From assembly GCA_020637815.1 (NCBI GenBank), contig JACKJS010000001.1:1116001-1180000 (forward strand): a DNA stretch of 64,000 nucleotides, written 5' to 3'. The notes below the pieces were generated by a model, which worked only from the letters and a program-made list of their open reading frames with translations, made no database searches and was not told the DNA's origin. Origin of the DNA: Hyphomicrobiaceae bacterium. Its GTDB lineage: Bacteria > Pseudomonadota > Alphaproteobacteria > Rhizobiales > Methyloligellaceae. Shown in pieces: positions 36,296-46,900 of this stretch. A program made the position numbers and the translations under genes. The first letter of the stretch is position 1; every line of letters starts with the position of its first letter.

Positions 36296-36455
36296 CTGTC
36301 CGCCCCTGGTACTTTGGAGCCCGCCCCGACGGACCCAAACTTTACGTCACGGATGGCTGACCAGCGACATGACTGTTGTCGATGCTGCGATGCTGAGGCT
36401 CGAAAAGCCGGTGCCGGTTGGGCGCCTGCCATGGGGCATCGCCATTCAGCCCTAA
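36296..36455 (+). pseudogene. C-terminal relic of a YVTN beta-propeller protein, frameshifted
   Basis: One frame reads RPDGPKLYVTDG and then stops at 36358; a single-base shift restores LTSDMTVVDAAMLRLEKPV and PVGRLPWGIAIQP before a TAA at 36453. Together these are the last blade of a YVTN-type beta-propeller, a family often linked to PQQ-dependent alcohol oxidation in methylotrophs. The rest of the gene is missing; the autotransporter gene ends 150 nt upstream. Confidence 0.6.
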
Positions 36456-36521
36456 TTCTGTTGTGGCCAATGGCGGTTGACGTTCTGCCGGCTCCAAGAG
36501 GCCGATTGGCATTCCGTGACC

Positions 36522-39500
36522 TCAATCGACTGGGACTCGGGATGCGACGGCGCCGTGCCGGTTCATCTTTTCCTCGACGTCATCGAATTCTATGAAGGCC
36601 CGTCTGGATAGATAGGTGTAGACGACCGGAATTACGAACAGGGTAAAGAGCGTCCCCACCAGCAGACCGCCGACGATCACCCAGCCGATATCCTGGCGGC
36701 TCTCGGCACCTGCCCCGGTGGCTAGGGCAAGCGGCACGGCGCCGAGCACCATGGCGCCCGTGGTCATGAGAATCGGGCGCAGCCGTAACGCCGCCGCTTC
36801 GATCACCGCATCCAGCATCGGATGTCCCGCGCCGCGGAGTTGGTTGGAAAACTCCACGATAAGGATGCCGTGCTTGGTAATAAGACCGATCAAGGTCACG
36901 AGACCGACCTGACTGTAAATGTTGAGGGTACCGCCGCTCCACCACAGAGCCAACAGCGCGCCCGTTACCGATAGCGGCACGGTAAGCATGATGATGAAGG
37001 GATCGGTGAAGCTTTCGAACTGGGCCGCAAGCACGAGATAGATAAAGGCAAGTGCGAGCAGGAACGTGAGATACATGTTCGCACTTGCCTCGCGGAATTC
37101 GCGCGATTCGCCCGCGTATTCGATTTGCGCGGTTGCCGGCAACACTTCATTGGCGGTCTTTTCCAAAAACGCCAAGCCATCGCTCAATGAATATCCCGAC
37201 GCGACCTGGCCCGTGATGGTCGCGGCACGAAGTTGATTGAAGTGATTGAGCTCCTTCGGCGTGACCGTCTCCCTGATGGTGATGAGGTTTGACAGCGGAA
37301 CCATGGCGCCGTCCGTGCCACGCACATAGATGCGCCGCATGTCGTCGGGATTCTCCCGGTCGATATCCGCCACCTTCACCACGACATCGTATTGCTGTCC
37401 CTCCTTCTTGAACCGCGTAACCTGGCGGCCCCCGAGCATGGTTTCGAGCGTGCGTCCCAGGGTCTCGATCTCGATGCCCATGGATGCCGCCTTCTCGCGA
37501 TCGACGGAGATATCGAGCTGCGGAGAGTTGAGCTTGAGGTCGCTTTCGATGTCGACCAGGCCGGGGTAGTCATGAATCTTGTCGAGCAGCGCCTCGACCA
37601 TTTTCTGCAGCTCGCTGTAGGGCTGGGATGTCTGGATAACGAAATTGATCGGCTTCGACCGGGAGCTCTGACCGAGTGGCGGCGAGTTGCTCGGAAAGGC
37701 GACCACGCCGGTGACGCCCGAAACTTCGGGCGTGATCGAACGGCCGATCTCCTGCTGCGAGCGCTCCCGCTCGTTCCACGGCTTCACGCGTAGGATGACA
37801 CGGCCCTGGGACACCGTCGGACTGCCCGAGACCACGAACACCCTGTCCGCCTCCGGCACGGCGAGTGCGATGTCCTCGAGTTGCTTGGCGTAGGCATCGG
37901 TGTAGTCGATAGTCGCACCTTCAGGCCCGCGAAAATTCACATTGATACGCCCCTCGTCCTCGACGGGCGCAAGCTCGCTCTTGAGTGCGGCGAACAGGAA
38001 ATAGCTCGAGCAAGCGACGGTCAAACCGATCAATAGGACGAGCGGGCGCGCCGCAAGAGCTCCCTTGAGCAGTGTACGGTAGGTCTTCGTAACTCCGTCG
38101 ATGAAGCGTTCGATGACGCGATAGGCGAGATTGTGGCGGCTCCGATGCTTGAGCAGTTTGGAGCACATCATCGGCGACAATGTCAGCGCCACAAAGCCCG
38201 ACACAATGACCGCGCCGGCTAGAGTCCAGGCGAACTCCGTGAACAAGCGTCCGGTAAGACCGGTCATGAAGCCGATCGGCGCGTACACCGCCGCAAGCGT
38301 GATCGTCATGGCGATGATGGCAAAACTGATCTCACGGCTTCCCACCAGTGCTGCCTTCACCGGGCTCATGCCCTCCTCGACGTGCCGGTATATGTTCTCG
38401 AGCATGACGATGGCGTCGTCGACCACGAGACCGATGGCAAGCACCAGCGCAAGCAGGGTCAGGGTATTAATGGAGAAGCCGAGCCAATACATCAGCGCGA
38501 AAGCGCCGATCAACGACACCGGAATTGTGACGAGCGGGATCAACGTCGCCCTCACCGAGCGCAGGAACAAGAATATAATGAGTATGACGAGGACCACGGC
38601 CTCGCCGATGGTCGTGTAGACGTTCTTGACCGACTCGGCGATGAAGATCGACTTGTCATGTGCCACCCGAACCTGCATGCCCTCGGGCAGCGAGTTCGTG
38701 ATGGCGGGGAGACTTTTATTGACTGCGTCGGAGACTTCGAGCGGATTGGCGGTCGCCTGCTTTATGACGCCAACGGCGATGGCGGGCTCGCCATTGAAGC
38801 GAACGACCCGGCGTTCATCCAACGCTCCCAGTTCCGCCTGCCCCACGTCGCTCAAACGCACGAGATAACCGTTGGCGTCCTTGATGATGAGATCGTTGAA
38901 CTGCTGTGGCGTACGCAGGTCGGTCTCCGCCAGAACGGTGAACTCCCGCTGCTGACTCTCGATGCGTCCCGAGGGCACTTCCACATTCTGGCGGCGCAGC
39001 GCGTTCTCGACGTCTTGCGGCGTAAGCTGATAGGCGGCGAGACGCTCCGGATCGAGCCAAATGCGCATGGAGTAGGCGCGATCGCCGAATAGGCGCACCT
39101 CGGCAACACCGTTTAGCGTCGTGAGTTGATCCTTCACATAGCGGTCGGCGTAGTCGGTGATCTCGAGCGCGGAGTGCTTCTTACTGGAAAACGCGAGGTA
39201 GAGAATAGGCTGGGCGTCGGCCTCGCGCTTCTGAATAATCGGCTCATCGATCTCCTCGGGCAGCCGCCCGCGGACGCGGCCGACGCGATCCCGAATATCC
39301 GCCGCGGCATAGTCCGGATTGCGGTCGAGCTTGAAAGTGACGGTTATCTGGCTCGATTCCTGGCGGCTGATCGAGGTGATGAAATCAATGCCCTCGACAC
39401 CGGCAAGCGAGTCCTCGAGAACCTGGGTAACTTGCGTCTCCACGATGGCGGCACTCGCACCCGGATAATCCGTCTCCACCGTAATCACCGGCGGATCGAT

Positions 39501-39617
39501 CGCCGGATACTCGCGGACGCTGAGCCGGTCGTATGAGACGAGGCCCACCAGGACGAGAACGAGGCTCATCACGGTGGCGAAGACCGGCCGCTTGATCGAG
39601 AGTTCGGAAAGGGTCAC
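36522..39617 (-). CDS. RND efflux transporter permease (HAE1/AcrB-like group)
   Basis: This is a 1031-residue permease. It begins LSELSIKRPVFATVMSLVLV, with REYPAIDPPVITVETDYPGA, LAIGLVVDDAIVMLENIYRH in helix 4 (Asp-Asp proton relay) and LVTLIGLITKHGILIVEFSNQ in the second half. This is the AcrB/MexF-type multidrug group, distinct from the pump at 14-17 kb. The adaptor gene lies 4 nt upstream. No outer-membrane channel gene is adjacent. Confidence 0.93.
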   Translation of the reverse strand: MTLSELSIKRPVFATVMSLVLVLVGLVSYDRLSVREYPAIDPPVITVETDYPGASAAIVETQVTQVLEDSLAGVEGIDFITSISRQESSQITVTFKLDRNPDYAAADIRDRVGRVRGRLPEEIDEPIIQKREADAQPILYLAFSSKKHSALEITDYADRYVKDQLTTLNGVAEVRLFGDRAYSMRIWLDPERLAAYQLTPQDVENALRRQNVEVPSGRIESQQREFTVLAETDLRTPQQFNDLIIKDANGYLVRLSDVGQAELGALDERRVVRFNGEPAIAVGVIKQATANPLEVSDAVNKSLPAITNSLPEGMQVRVAHDKSIFIAESVKNVYTTIGEAVVLVILIIFLFLRSVRATLIPLVTIPVSLIGAFALMYWLGFSINTLTLLALVLAIGLVVDDAIVMLENIYRHVEEGMSPVKAALVGSREISFAIIAMTITLAAVYAPIGFMTGLTGRLFTEFAWTLAGAVIVSGFVALTLSPMMCSKLLKHRSRHNLAYRVIERFIDGVTKTYRTLLKGALAARPLVLLIGLTVACSSYFLFAALKSELAPVEDEGRINVNFRGPEGATIDYTDAYAKQLEDIALAVPEADRVFVVSGSPTVSQGRVILRVKPWNERERSQQEIGRSITPEVSGVTGVVAFPSNSPPLGQSSRSKPINFVIQTSQPYSELQKMVEALLDKIHDYPGLVDIESDLKLNSPQLDISVDREKAASMGIEIETLGRTLETMLGGRQVTRFKKEGQQYDVVVKVADIDRENPDDMRRIYVRGTDGAMVPLSNLITIRETVTPKELNHFNQLRAATITGQVASGYSLSDGLAFLEKTANEVLPATAQIEYAGESREFREASANMYLTFLLALAFIYLVLAAQFESFTDPFIIMLTVPLSVTGALLALWWSGGTLNIYSQVGLVTLIGLITKHGILIVEFSNQLRGAGHPMLDAVIEAAALRLRPILMTTGAMVLGAVPLALATGAGAESRQDIGWVIVGGLLVGTLFTLFVIPVVYTYLSRRAFIEFDDVEEKMNRHGAVASRVPVD

Positions 39618-39621
39618 GCCA

Positions 39622-40659
39622 TTACGTCCCGGTGCCGTTGACGACCAACACCGGCGTCCCGTCGCGCAGCTTGAGCTGACCGGCCGTCACCACTTCGTCG
39701 CCGGCGCTGAGACCTTCGAGGATCTCAACCCGGCCGGAGCGGCGCATGCCGACACTCACCTCGGTCAGCGTCGCCTTGCCACCGTCGATCTTGAACACGT
39801 ATTGGCTGTCGCCTTGCGGCACGATGGCCTGCTCGGGGATGGTCAGCGCATCCTCCTTGAGCTGAAGCAATACGGTCACCCGCGCGAACAACCCGGGCCG
39901 CAAGCGCTCGTCTGCGTTTGGAACCTTGGCGCGAACAAGCAGGCTGCGGCCGGCGATATCGAGCCGGGGGTCGATCGCGTAAATTCGACCATAGAAGGTC
40001 TCTCCGGGAAACGCATCGACCCCAATGCGGATGCTTTGGCCAACCTTGATGGCCGGTAGGAACCTCTCCGGAACTCTGAACTCCGCCTTGACGGGATCGA
40101 CCGCCTCAAGATTGACCAGAGCTTGGCCCGCCGTGATGTATTCGCCGACGCTGACATGGCGCAGGCCCACAATGCCCGAGAACGGTGCCACGATCCGCGT
40201 CTTCTCCAACTGGACACGGGCAAGCTCGACGGCTGCCTTGCTAACGGCGAGATTCGAGGCTGCCTCGTCGGCCGACTGGGCCGTGGCGTATTTGTTGCTA
40301 AAGAGCTGGTTCGTGCGCTGATAAGTTTGTCCGGCCAGCTTGAGCTTGGCTTCGGCGTCGGCGAGTTGCGCCCGATAGACGGACTCGTCGAGCGTGAACA
40401 GGGCCGCACCTTTCTGAACCGGCTGGCCTTCGGTGAAGTGGATCTCTTTCAGCCGGCCGGGGATCTCCGAACTGACCGTGACGGATTCGTCCGAGAGCAA
40501 CGAGCCGACGGCGGTAACCTGTTCGCTGAGAGGGGCGGCAACCACCTTTGCGGCCTCGACGCGCACGGCCTGCTCCACGGCGTCCTGCGCCATGGTCGAA
40601 GATGGACATAGGCCTGCGGCCAAGAGGCAAAGACCGACGATCCCAATTGTTCTACCCAT
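39622..40659 (-). CDS. RND efflux periplasmic adaptor
   Basis: From ATG 40659, with GGGGGA upstream, this is a 345-residue adaptor with a Sec signal (ending STMAQ near 24). It has the barrel-sandwich motif TVSSEIPGRLKEIHFTEGQ and VQKGAALFTLD, a helical hairpin, TRIVAPFSGIVGLRHVSVGEY and a beta-barrel. The upstream in-frame extension has no export features and was left out. It is the first gene of the adaptor-permease unit. Confidence 0.9.
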   Translation of the reverse strand: MGRTIGIVGLCLLAAGLCPSSTMAQDAVEQAVRVEAAKVVAAPLSEQVTAVGSLLSDESVTVSSEIPGRLKEIHFTEGQPVQKGAALFTLDESVYRAQLADAEAKLKLAGQTYQRTNQLFSNKYATAQSADEAASNLAVSKAAVELARVQLEKTRIVAPFSGIVGLRHVSVGEYITAGQALVNLEAVDPVKAEFRVPERFLPAIKVGQSIRIGVDAFPGETFYGRIYAIDPRLDIAGRSLLVRAKVPNADERLRPGLFARVTVLLQLKEDALTIPEQAIVPQGDSQYVFKIDGGKATLTEVSVGMRRSGRVEILEGLSAGDEVVTAGQLKLRDGTPVLVVNGTGT

Positions 40660-40803
40660 GCTGGTTTCCCCCGAGGGAGGATATTCCGCCAGTATTGCGG
40701 CATCAAAAAGCTTGCGCCGGGACTGCAGCATGGACCTGTTCCAGCTCACTTTTCTGGACCGGCTGGGGCCGATTTCGGAGGTGCTCCAATCCCAGCAGGC
40801 ATG

Positions 40804-40842
40804 ACTTCACATGCCCCGTCTGCACTTCACATGCCCGTCTGC
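40804..40842. repeat. Tandem duplication of a 19-20 nt unit
   Basis: ACTTCACATGCCCCGTCTGC is followed directly by the same unit missing one C. It lies in the non-coding gap between the adaptor and ion channel genes. Confidence 0.7.
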
Positions 40843-40895
40843 GCCGCGGACGCGCCGGTCCTCTGTACCTCCTCCCGGCCTGGCACGCGCAATGC

Positions 40896-41999
40896 CTAGA
40901 AAAGCAGGAACGCCACTCCAAACAAGACAACGATCAGCCCGAAATAGGTTAGCGGAAAAATCCATCGGCACAGGAGATCCACACGATGCGACGCGTCGTG
41001 TCTTCCATGCTTGTCGAGGCCGCCCACCACGAGATTTATGATCACCGTTCCGACCATCAGCAGGAAGCTCGCATTCAAAAAGCCGTTGATCCACGTCGGG
41101 TAGGCGATCCGGGGCAAAATGTCGTTCATCACCACTTGGTAGGCGACGGCCGTCAGGATCCCGATGAACGAGACGCTGATCCGATCGCCTAGGGACGCTC
41201 GATCCATCCAGAACACCGAGAAAGAAAGCAATACGATCACGATGAGGGGGATGATAACTAGGCGACTGACGTAAAATGACTTTCTCTCCACGTCGATGCT
41301 CGCTACCAGCGCGGACTCGACATCCCGTCCGCCGGCATGGGATGCAGTGTGATGTCGGGTGGTCATGCCAATTCCGGCGATGTTCCATTGAGGCACCCAT
41401 AACTTTCCTGCCGAAACAGGAGCCTGCTTGTCCACCTCCAGCACAACCTCGTCTTCATCGAAACCCAGGACCTCGAAAACGGCCTCCAGCCGTTGTTTGT
41501 CGAACGGGTAACGCCTCAAGTTGAATTCCGTCTTTGCAACGGCGGTCAGCTTCGCCATCAGGATCTGGGTACCGTCCGGGCGCACTCGCAACACGACCCC
41601 TTGCTGTTCGATCGTGTCGGAACTGTTGATGAGGACAACTTGGGGAAACCAGCTCGGAGAGAGCTCGTTGAACTGATAGTCGCCTTGGTAGACCTTTTCG
41701 CTAACCCCCACCTCGACCGGGTCGAAGGCTTGTCTCTTGTCACGCCACCGAAGCGTGAGAACTCCTGTGAATTCGAACGTCTCGTTCTCTTCGCTGATTT
41801 CGTCGATGTCGTGAAACTCGAAACTGGCCCGAACCACTACCGGACCGTCGCCCTTCGGGGGGCCTAAAACGAAGGCGGCGCTTGGTGCCGCCTGAGGGAT
41901 GACAGACGCGGGCTCGGCGGCGGACGGCGCCACACCGATCCCTAGGCTAAAAATGGAAACCACTACGAGGAGTGCGGCGAGGCCTATGTGCTTCGTCAT
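40896..41999 (-). CDS. Pentameric ligand-gated ion channel homologue (prokaryotic Cys-loop family)
   Basis: This 367-residue protein has a signal peptide (about 1-28), an extracellular beta-sandwich ligand-binding domain (about 50-225) and four C-terminal helices. Markers are EFTGVLTLRWRDKRQAFDP, FPQVVLINSSD, TEFNLRRYPFDKQRLEAVFE (the loop of the family without the two cysteines, as in GLIC), YVSRLVIIPLIVIVLLSF (M1), LGDRISVSFIGILTAVAYQVV (M2, pore) and FLNASFLLMVGTVIINLVV (M3). M2 lacks a charged ring at its start other than Asp-Arg, so ion selectivity is open. It would gate ions across the inner membrane in response to a periplasmic ligand or pH. No obvious effector gene is adjacent. Confidence 0.9.
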   Translation of the reverse strand: MTKHIGLAALLVVVSIFSLGIGVAPSAAEPASVIPQAAPSAAFVLGPPKGDGPVVVRASFEFHDIDEISEENETFEFTGVLTLRWRDKRQAFDPVEVGVSEKVYQGDYQFNELSPSWFPQVVLINSSDTIEQQGVVLRVRPDGTQILMAKLTAVAKTEFNLRRYPFDKQRLEAVFEVLGFDEDEVVLEVDKQAPVSAGKLWVPQWNIAGIGMTTRHHTASHAGGRDVESALVASIDVERKSFYVSRLVIIPLIVIVLLSFSVFWMDRASLGDRISVSFIGILTAVAYQVVMNDILPRIAYPTWINGFLNASFLLMVGTVIINLVVGGLDKHGRHDASHRVDLLCRWIFPLTYFGLIVVLFGVAFLLF

Positions 42000-42005
42000 T
42001 CTTCA

Positions 42006-42218
42006 TTACTTCTGGATCAAACGTTGGAAGGCGATTGCGCCGGTCGAGCCCGGAGAAGCTTGATCGCACGTGAACAGCTTTTCTACGCTAAGGAGACACT
42101 CTTCAGGCCCCATCAACAAGACCAGATCGTATACGGCGCAGCGCCCATGCTGGCCTAGCCGGTCAAAGAGAGAGCTATTCCTCCGCACATCCCGGTGTTC
42201 GACAAGTCCAATCGGCAC
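42006..42218 (-). CDS. Small hypothetical protein upstream of the ion channel gene
   Basis: A 70-codon frame starting with TTG ends 6 nt before the channel gene in the same direction. Codon third positions are moderately GC-rich (about 60 percent), less than in neighbouring genes. It contains two cysteines and no recognised motif. It may be a fragment of an older gene or a chance frame. Confidence 0.22.
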   Translation of the reverse strand: MPIGLVEHRDVRRNSSLFDRLGQHGRCAVYDLVLLMGPEECLLSVEKLFTCDQASPGSTGAIAFQRLIQK

Positions 42219-42283
42219 GATTGCGGCCTAAGAACACCTCACCGCAAGGTCGCTCTCCGATGCGCCTGTATTCGAGCAGTCCC

Positions 42284-42469
42284 GTCGCGAACGCAAAAAA
42301 GATCGAAATGCTGTTCGCATATCGCGGACGCATCCTCAAGCTCGGCCGACAACGGTTGCATGGCCCTTCCGGCGCAAAAGATGCGTTCCTGCTGGCCGCC
42401 ACAGTCCGGAACCTGCGGGAGTGCGCCACGCGCAGGCCAGACCCGCCCCCAACGCTGCGACCAGCGTGA
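42284..42469 (+). pseudogene. C-terminal relic of an IS5/IS1182-type transposase
   Basis: The frame reads NAKKIEMLFAYRGRILKLG then RQRLHGPSGAKDAFLLAA and NLRECATR. This follows the end of IS1182/IS5-like transposases, which typically reads xxEMLFAHLKRIL, then RLRGPxGAxDEFLLAA and NLRxLA. No upstream catalytic part or inverted repeats remain. The rest of 42470-42649 shows nothing recognisable. Confidence 0.6.
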
Positions 42470-42649
42470 GGCACTGCTCGTACTAGAAGTCAACCAATGC
42501 CCAAATGCCAAACTGCCGGAGCCAAATCGCCCTGCGGCAACAAAATGTCCGCTTCCACCAAGAGCGGGCCCTCCCAAGCCCATCGGCGTTCGACCAAATC
42601 AACAAGATCGGCACCTCGCAGACATTCGCGCTGGTGTGGCGCCGTCGGC

Positions 42650-43828
42650 TTAGTCCGTGAAGCTGCTCTCCTCCAAGGGCTCATGGGTAATGAGGTTGAG
42701 AACTTCATTCGTCGCAAAGCCCAACGACATGGGGCGAACCACTCCCGGCACTACCGCCACGTCGTAGAGCTCGCCAACAGCACCGTCGATGCGAAACCAT
42801 TGGACGCACGCGCCGGTTTCGAGGTCGATGACCTGCACCCCGCACCAGGGTTCGGAGTCCGCATCCCTGAGCTTCTTGTCCAGCGCGAGCCCCTGGAAGC
42901 GCTCGTAGCGCGGCTTGGATAGACCGACAAAGGCGTACTTGCCATGAAAGCCGAGCCCGCGCACAAAGCCCGGGCAGAACGCAACCGCATGGAACTTCGA
43001 GCCTGCGGCGTGCGGCGCTGGTTCGATCCAACCGATTTCGCCGGTCCCCGAGTTGAGCATGTAGAGCTTGCCGTGGTGGATGCGTGGCGAGTGCGGCATA
43101 GACAGCCCGCCAATAACGATCTTGCCGGTTGCTACATCGATGACGATCCCGCCGTCGAAACGCCGATCGCGCCAACCGTCGATCGTGTCGGACTTGCTCA
43201 CGGCGGTGACGTAGCGCGGGACGCCGTTCTCCATGGCAAGCCCGTTCAGATGGCAGCGGTCTTCCTTGATGATTTTTGAAATAAAAGGCGGCTTCCACAG
43301 TGGCGTAAAGCTGTGGCGCTCCGATGGTGTCCCGAGACAGTTGTAGAGTGTATTGACGAAGACGATGCGCCCGTCTTTCAGCAATCCGACATCGTGCACG
43401 TCAATTTCGCCGGTGACGAACAGTTCGCGCGGGACATAGCAGGCATCGTAGAGATCGTTGAACTGCTGGCCGGCGTCGACGACGTTCGTGAACTTGATGA
43501 TCTGGAATAGGGTAGCGAGTATCACCGTGTCCTTATCTGGAACGGAGATCCCCATGGCCCTCTGGTGGAAGCGCTCATCGATGAGGAGCCCGCCATTGGT
43601 GTTCTGGCCCAGCAGATAAAACTTACCGGACTGATAAGACGAGAAGCTCAGTCCGATCCTGTTGCTGCCGAGCAGCTCCGAGAAGCCGGGCGACATGGAA
43701 TATCTGACTTGCTGTTTGGGTGGAGCCTCGCCTGCGGCGGCCGCTCCGTCCTGTGCCGGTGCCTGTTGCAGCGCCTCGTCTGCTATATGCGGCTCTTCGG
43801 TACGCTCCGTCACGTCCGTCTTATCCAT
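42650..43828 (-). CDS. TIGR03032-type protein (probable beta-propeller)
   Basis: This 392-residue protein has no signal peptide. After a low-complexity N-terminus (about 1-38) it shows SFSSYQSGKFYLLG, HDVGLLKDGRIVFVNTLYNCL, SFTPLWKPPFIS, EDRCHLNGLAMENG and MPHSPRIHHGKLYMLNSGTGEI, all typical of the TIGR03032 family. Function is not established; the repeated Trp/Gly/Asp strands suggest a beta-propeller. It lies 157 nt downstream of the giant autotransporter gene on the same strand, so co-transcription is possible and a role in its modification or assembly can be asked. The start ATG has GGGGAGA directly upstream. Confidence 0.8.
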   Translation of the reverse strand: MDKTDVTERTEEPHIADEALQQAPAQDGAAAAGEAPPKQQVRYSMSPGFSELLGSNRIGLSFSSYQSGKFYLLGQNTNGGLLIDERFHQRAMGISVPDKDTVILATLFQIIKFTNVVDAGQQFNDLYDACYVPRELFVTGEIDVHDVGLLKDGRIVFVNTLYNCLGTPSERHSFTPLWKPPFISKIIKEDRCHLNGLAMENGVPRYVTAVSKSDTIDGWRDRRFDGGIVIDVATGKIVIGGLSMPHSPRIHHGKLYMLNSGTGEIGWIEPAPHAAGSKFHAVAFCPGFVRGLGFHGKYAFVGLSKPRYERFQGLALDKKLRDADSEPWCGVQVIDLETGACVQWFRIDGAVGELYDVAVVPGVVRPMSLGFATNEVLNLITHEPLEESSFTD

Positions 43829-43985
43829 TCTCCCCAGCGGCCAGGTTTAGACTTTTCGTAGGCCCATGAACAGCGCAGGCCGTGGGATCGGGTGAGAGAG
43901 CGATCGCCTCCGCGAGTTAGGTTGCGCAGGGCGCCAATCCACGTTGGCGAGACAGTTCGATACATCCCACGCGGCAGGGGCGACC

Positions 43986-46900
43986 CTACCAGACGACACG
44001 CATACCGGCCCGGCCACCGACGCCCGTAAGGTCGTCGCCAAAGGAGACGTCGACCTTGGCGAACACGGAGGTGTTGGCTGATAGGGTGAAGAAGTTGACG
44101 CCGCCCGACACCTCGCCCCATACGTCCTGCAGCCGATCGTCGAAATGGAACGTCGTGCCGGTCGAGACCAGCGTCGCCTGATTGTTGTCGCTGAGATTGC
44201 CCCAGACGCTGCCGATGACGAACGGCTCCATCATCGTGCCTTCCCAGGCCTCCATGGTGGTGCCGACCCTGAAGCCCAAACGTCCCCTGACATTGGGATC
44301 GGCATCGAAGGTGACGGTGTTGCCGCCGAGCGAGAAGTTCTCGATGTTGGCCCAGGTGACGGCGATGGTCGCCAAAGGCTCGACGAATGGACCGCCCGTG
44401 AACGAGCCGAAGCGATAGCCGGTGTCGGTGCGCACGCCGAGCGCCGAAGCGCTGAGCGTGTTCGGGAAGCCGGGCGTACCGCCAGGGTTCAACTCGTAGA
44501 GATGCGCGTTGAACAGCGTATCGACGAACAGTCCGCCCTTCAGATAGGTCGCGTACGCGCCGACTTGTCCGCCGCTGAAATTGAACTCGCGCACGAGGCC
44601 ATCGTAATCGAGATCGGCCTGGACGAAGCCGCCGAGCGCGCCGAACACGAGCGCGTCCCCATCCGACAAGACATTCCGTTTGCCCATATCGAGCCCAACT
44701 TGGAAGTCCATGGTTTGAAGTTCACGATCGAGATTGAAAGTGTACGTGCGGCCGAACGCGGTGGATTTTGCGCTGCCGTCGCGGCTGAGCCAATTGCCCG
44801 AGCCGCGTGCCCAGACCGCCGGCGTGAGGACGCCGCTCGGGGCATCGCCGAGGTCATTGCCGCCAGCGCCATAAGCAGTGGGTGCGCCGCCGCCATTCAA
44901 CAGGACCCTCAAGTCCGCGGTGCGATCGAACCAGGTGTCCGCGCTCTGATGCCAGATGTCCTGCTGGGCGGTCAGGAGCTGTGGCAAGAGATAGCCGCCA
45001 CCGCCGGGCGAACTCTTCAAGCTCCAGTAGCCCGAGCCCGTAGGCGTGAAGAAGAGATCGTAATTGAAGAAGCCGGCGTCGATGGGTTCGGCCAGCTGGA
45101 ACTCGTTCCCCGTTGGCGTCTTGCCCGTCACGGTCACAACCTTGATGCCTTCGGGATTGAAGGTGCCGGGACCGGCATTGGTATCGTTCACGACGACCGT
45201 GGTCCGTCCAGAGACATCGCCCTCCACAATGAACTGATCGGCCTTGGAACCCGGACCGCCAAGTTGCGCATCGACGCCCAGTTGGCCACCGCCATCGAAC
45301 TGCAGGCCCTTCCCGCCGGGCGTGTTGGCGATGGTGAAAATGTCCCCGATCCCGCCATCGATCATGGAGATCAGACCACGGTTGTTGAACCGATCCAGAT
45401 ATTGGAACGAACTCGACTCGGACTTGGATGGGTCCAGCGCCGCCAAGACCGTACCGCCGGCCTGATTTGAGAAGAGGTCGTTGCCGTCCCCGAACGTGCT
45501 CGTGAGCTTTGTCGCAAACACACCGCCTGCCCGGTTCACGAACAGATCGTCGCGGCCCGTCAGATCGATGAAGCCCACCATGGTGCCCGAATTGTCGATC
45601 GTGGTGGCCGCACCGACCGTATCGATGGCGAACAGCGAACTCGCCGAGAGATAGCCGGAATTGACGATATGCGTGTGGGTTGGACCGGACGCAAAGATGC
45701 CCTTCGTACCGCCGAGCAACGTGCCGGAATTCGTAATGCGGATTGGATTTGCGCCGACAGGGCCGACCGCCTCGGCGTGAACGGCAGCGCCGCTGGCCTC
45801 TACATGGCCGGCGTTGTCGACGGTGATGGCACCGCCCTTGCCGCCGCGTCCGAACCCGGCGCGAGCCGCCGCTCCGGACAGGCCCGAACCCGCTTGGCCT
45901 GCGCTCCCGCCGCCACCTGCATCTCCATTGGCGCCCGGGGCACCGTTATAGTCTCCATTCTTCTCGCTGCCGACACCACCGGCACCCGCTGCCCCATAGG
46001 TGCCAGCGGCCCCTGGGGCACCGCCCGCGCCGCCGGAGCCCGCACCGCCATTGCCGCCCGTGCCGCCGGCGCCGGCACCGGATTTTGTCAGTATACGGAT
46101 ACCGTCTGCGCCGACGCCCGACGTCTTGATGGTGCCGGAATTCGTCACCGTTACATCGCCGGCGTCTCCGCCAAAGCCGCTGCCGCCAACCCCGCCATTT
46201 CCAGCGAAGCCTGCGCCGCCAAGACCGCCGTTGGCGCCATTCCCGCCATTGCCGCCGTTGCCTCCGGCGCCGCCATAGCCCTTCCGGCCGGAGCCCCCGT
46301 AACTCTGTCCACCGTTGCCGGCATTGCCGCCGTTGCCGCCGTCCCCGCCACTGCCACCGGAACCGCCCGTGCCCGCACCGCCGGTGCCGCCCGCGCCGCC
46401 GATACCGCTGCCGCCGACGCTAACCGCGTAAATGCCGTGTGACGTCTCGCCCGTCGTGACGATCGTGCCGGCATTGGCAATGGTGATGGTCCCGCCCGAG
46501 CCCCCAAATCCGCTGCCACCCGAGCCGCCGTTTCCGCCCACGCCCCGGCCCGCGTCGCCACCGAGGGACGCGTTGCCGCCAGTGCCGCCGCCGCCGCCGG
46601 CACCGCCACTGTTGTCATACTGGCTGAGGCCGGAAAGACCGCCAACGCCGCCGTTGCCTCCTGCACCCCCGCTTCCGCCAGCACCGCCGGCACCGCCGAC
46701 CCCGGCACCTCCCGTGGCGCCAATGCCGCCGCTGCCGCTGCCGCCCACGCTGCGCGCGTAAATTCCGTGCGACGTCTCGCCCGTCGTCGTGATGCTGAGC
46801 GCATTGGCGATCGAGATGTCGCCGCCGGAGCCGCCCCGGCCTTGACCCGCAGCACCACCGGCGCCGCCATAGCCCGCGGCACCCGTGCCAGCATTTGCGC

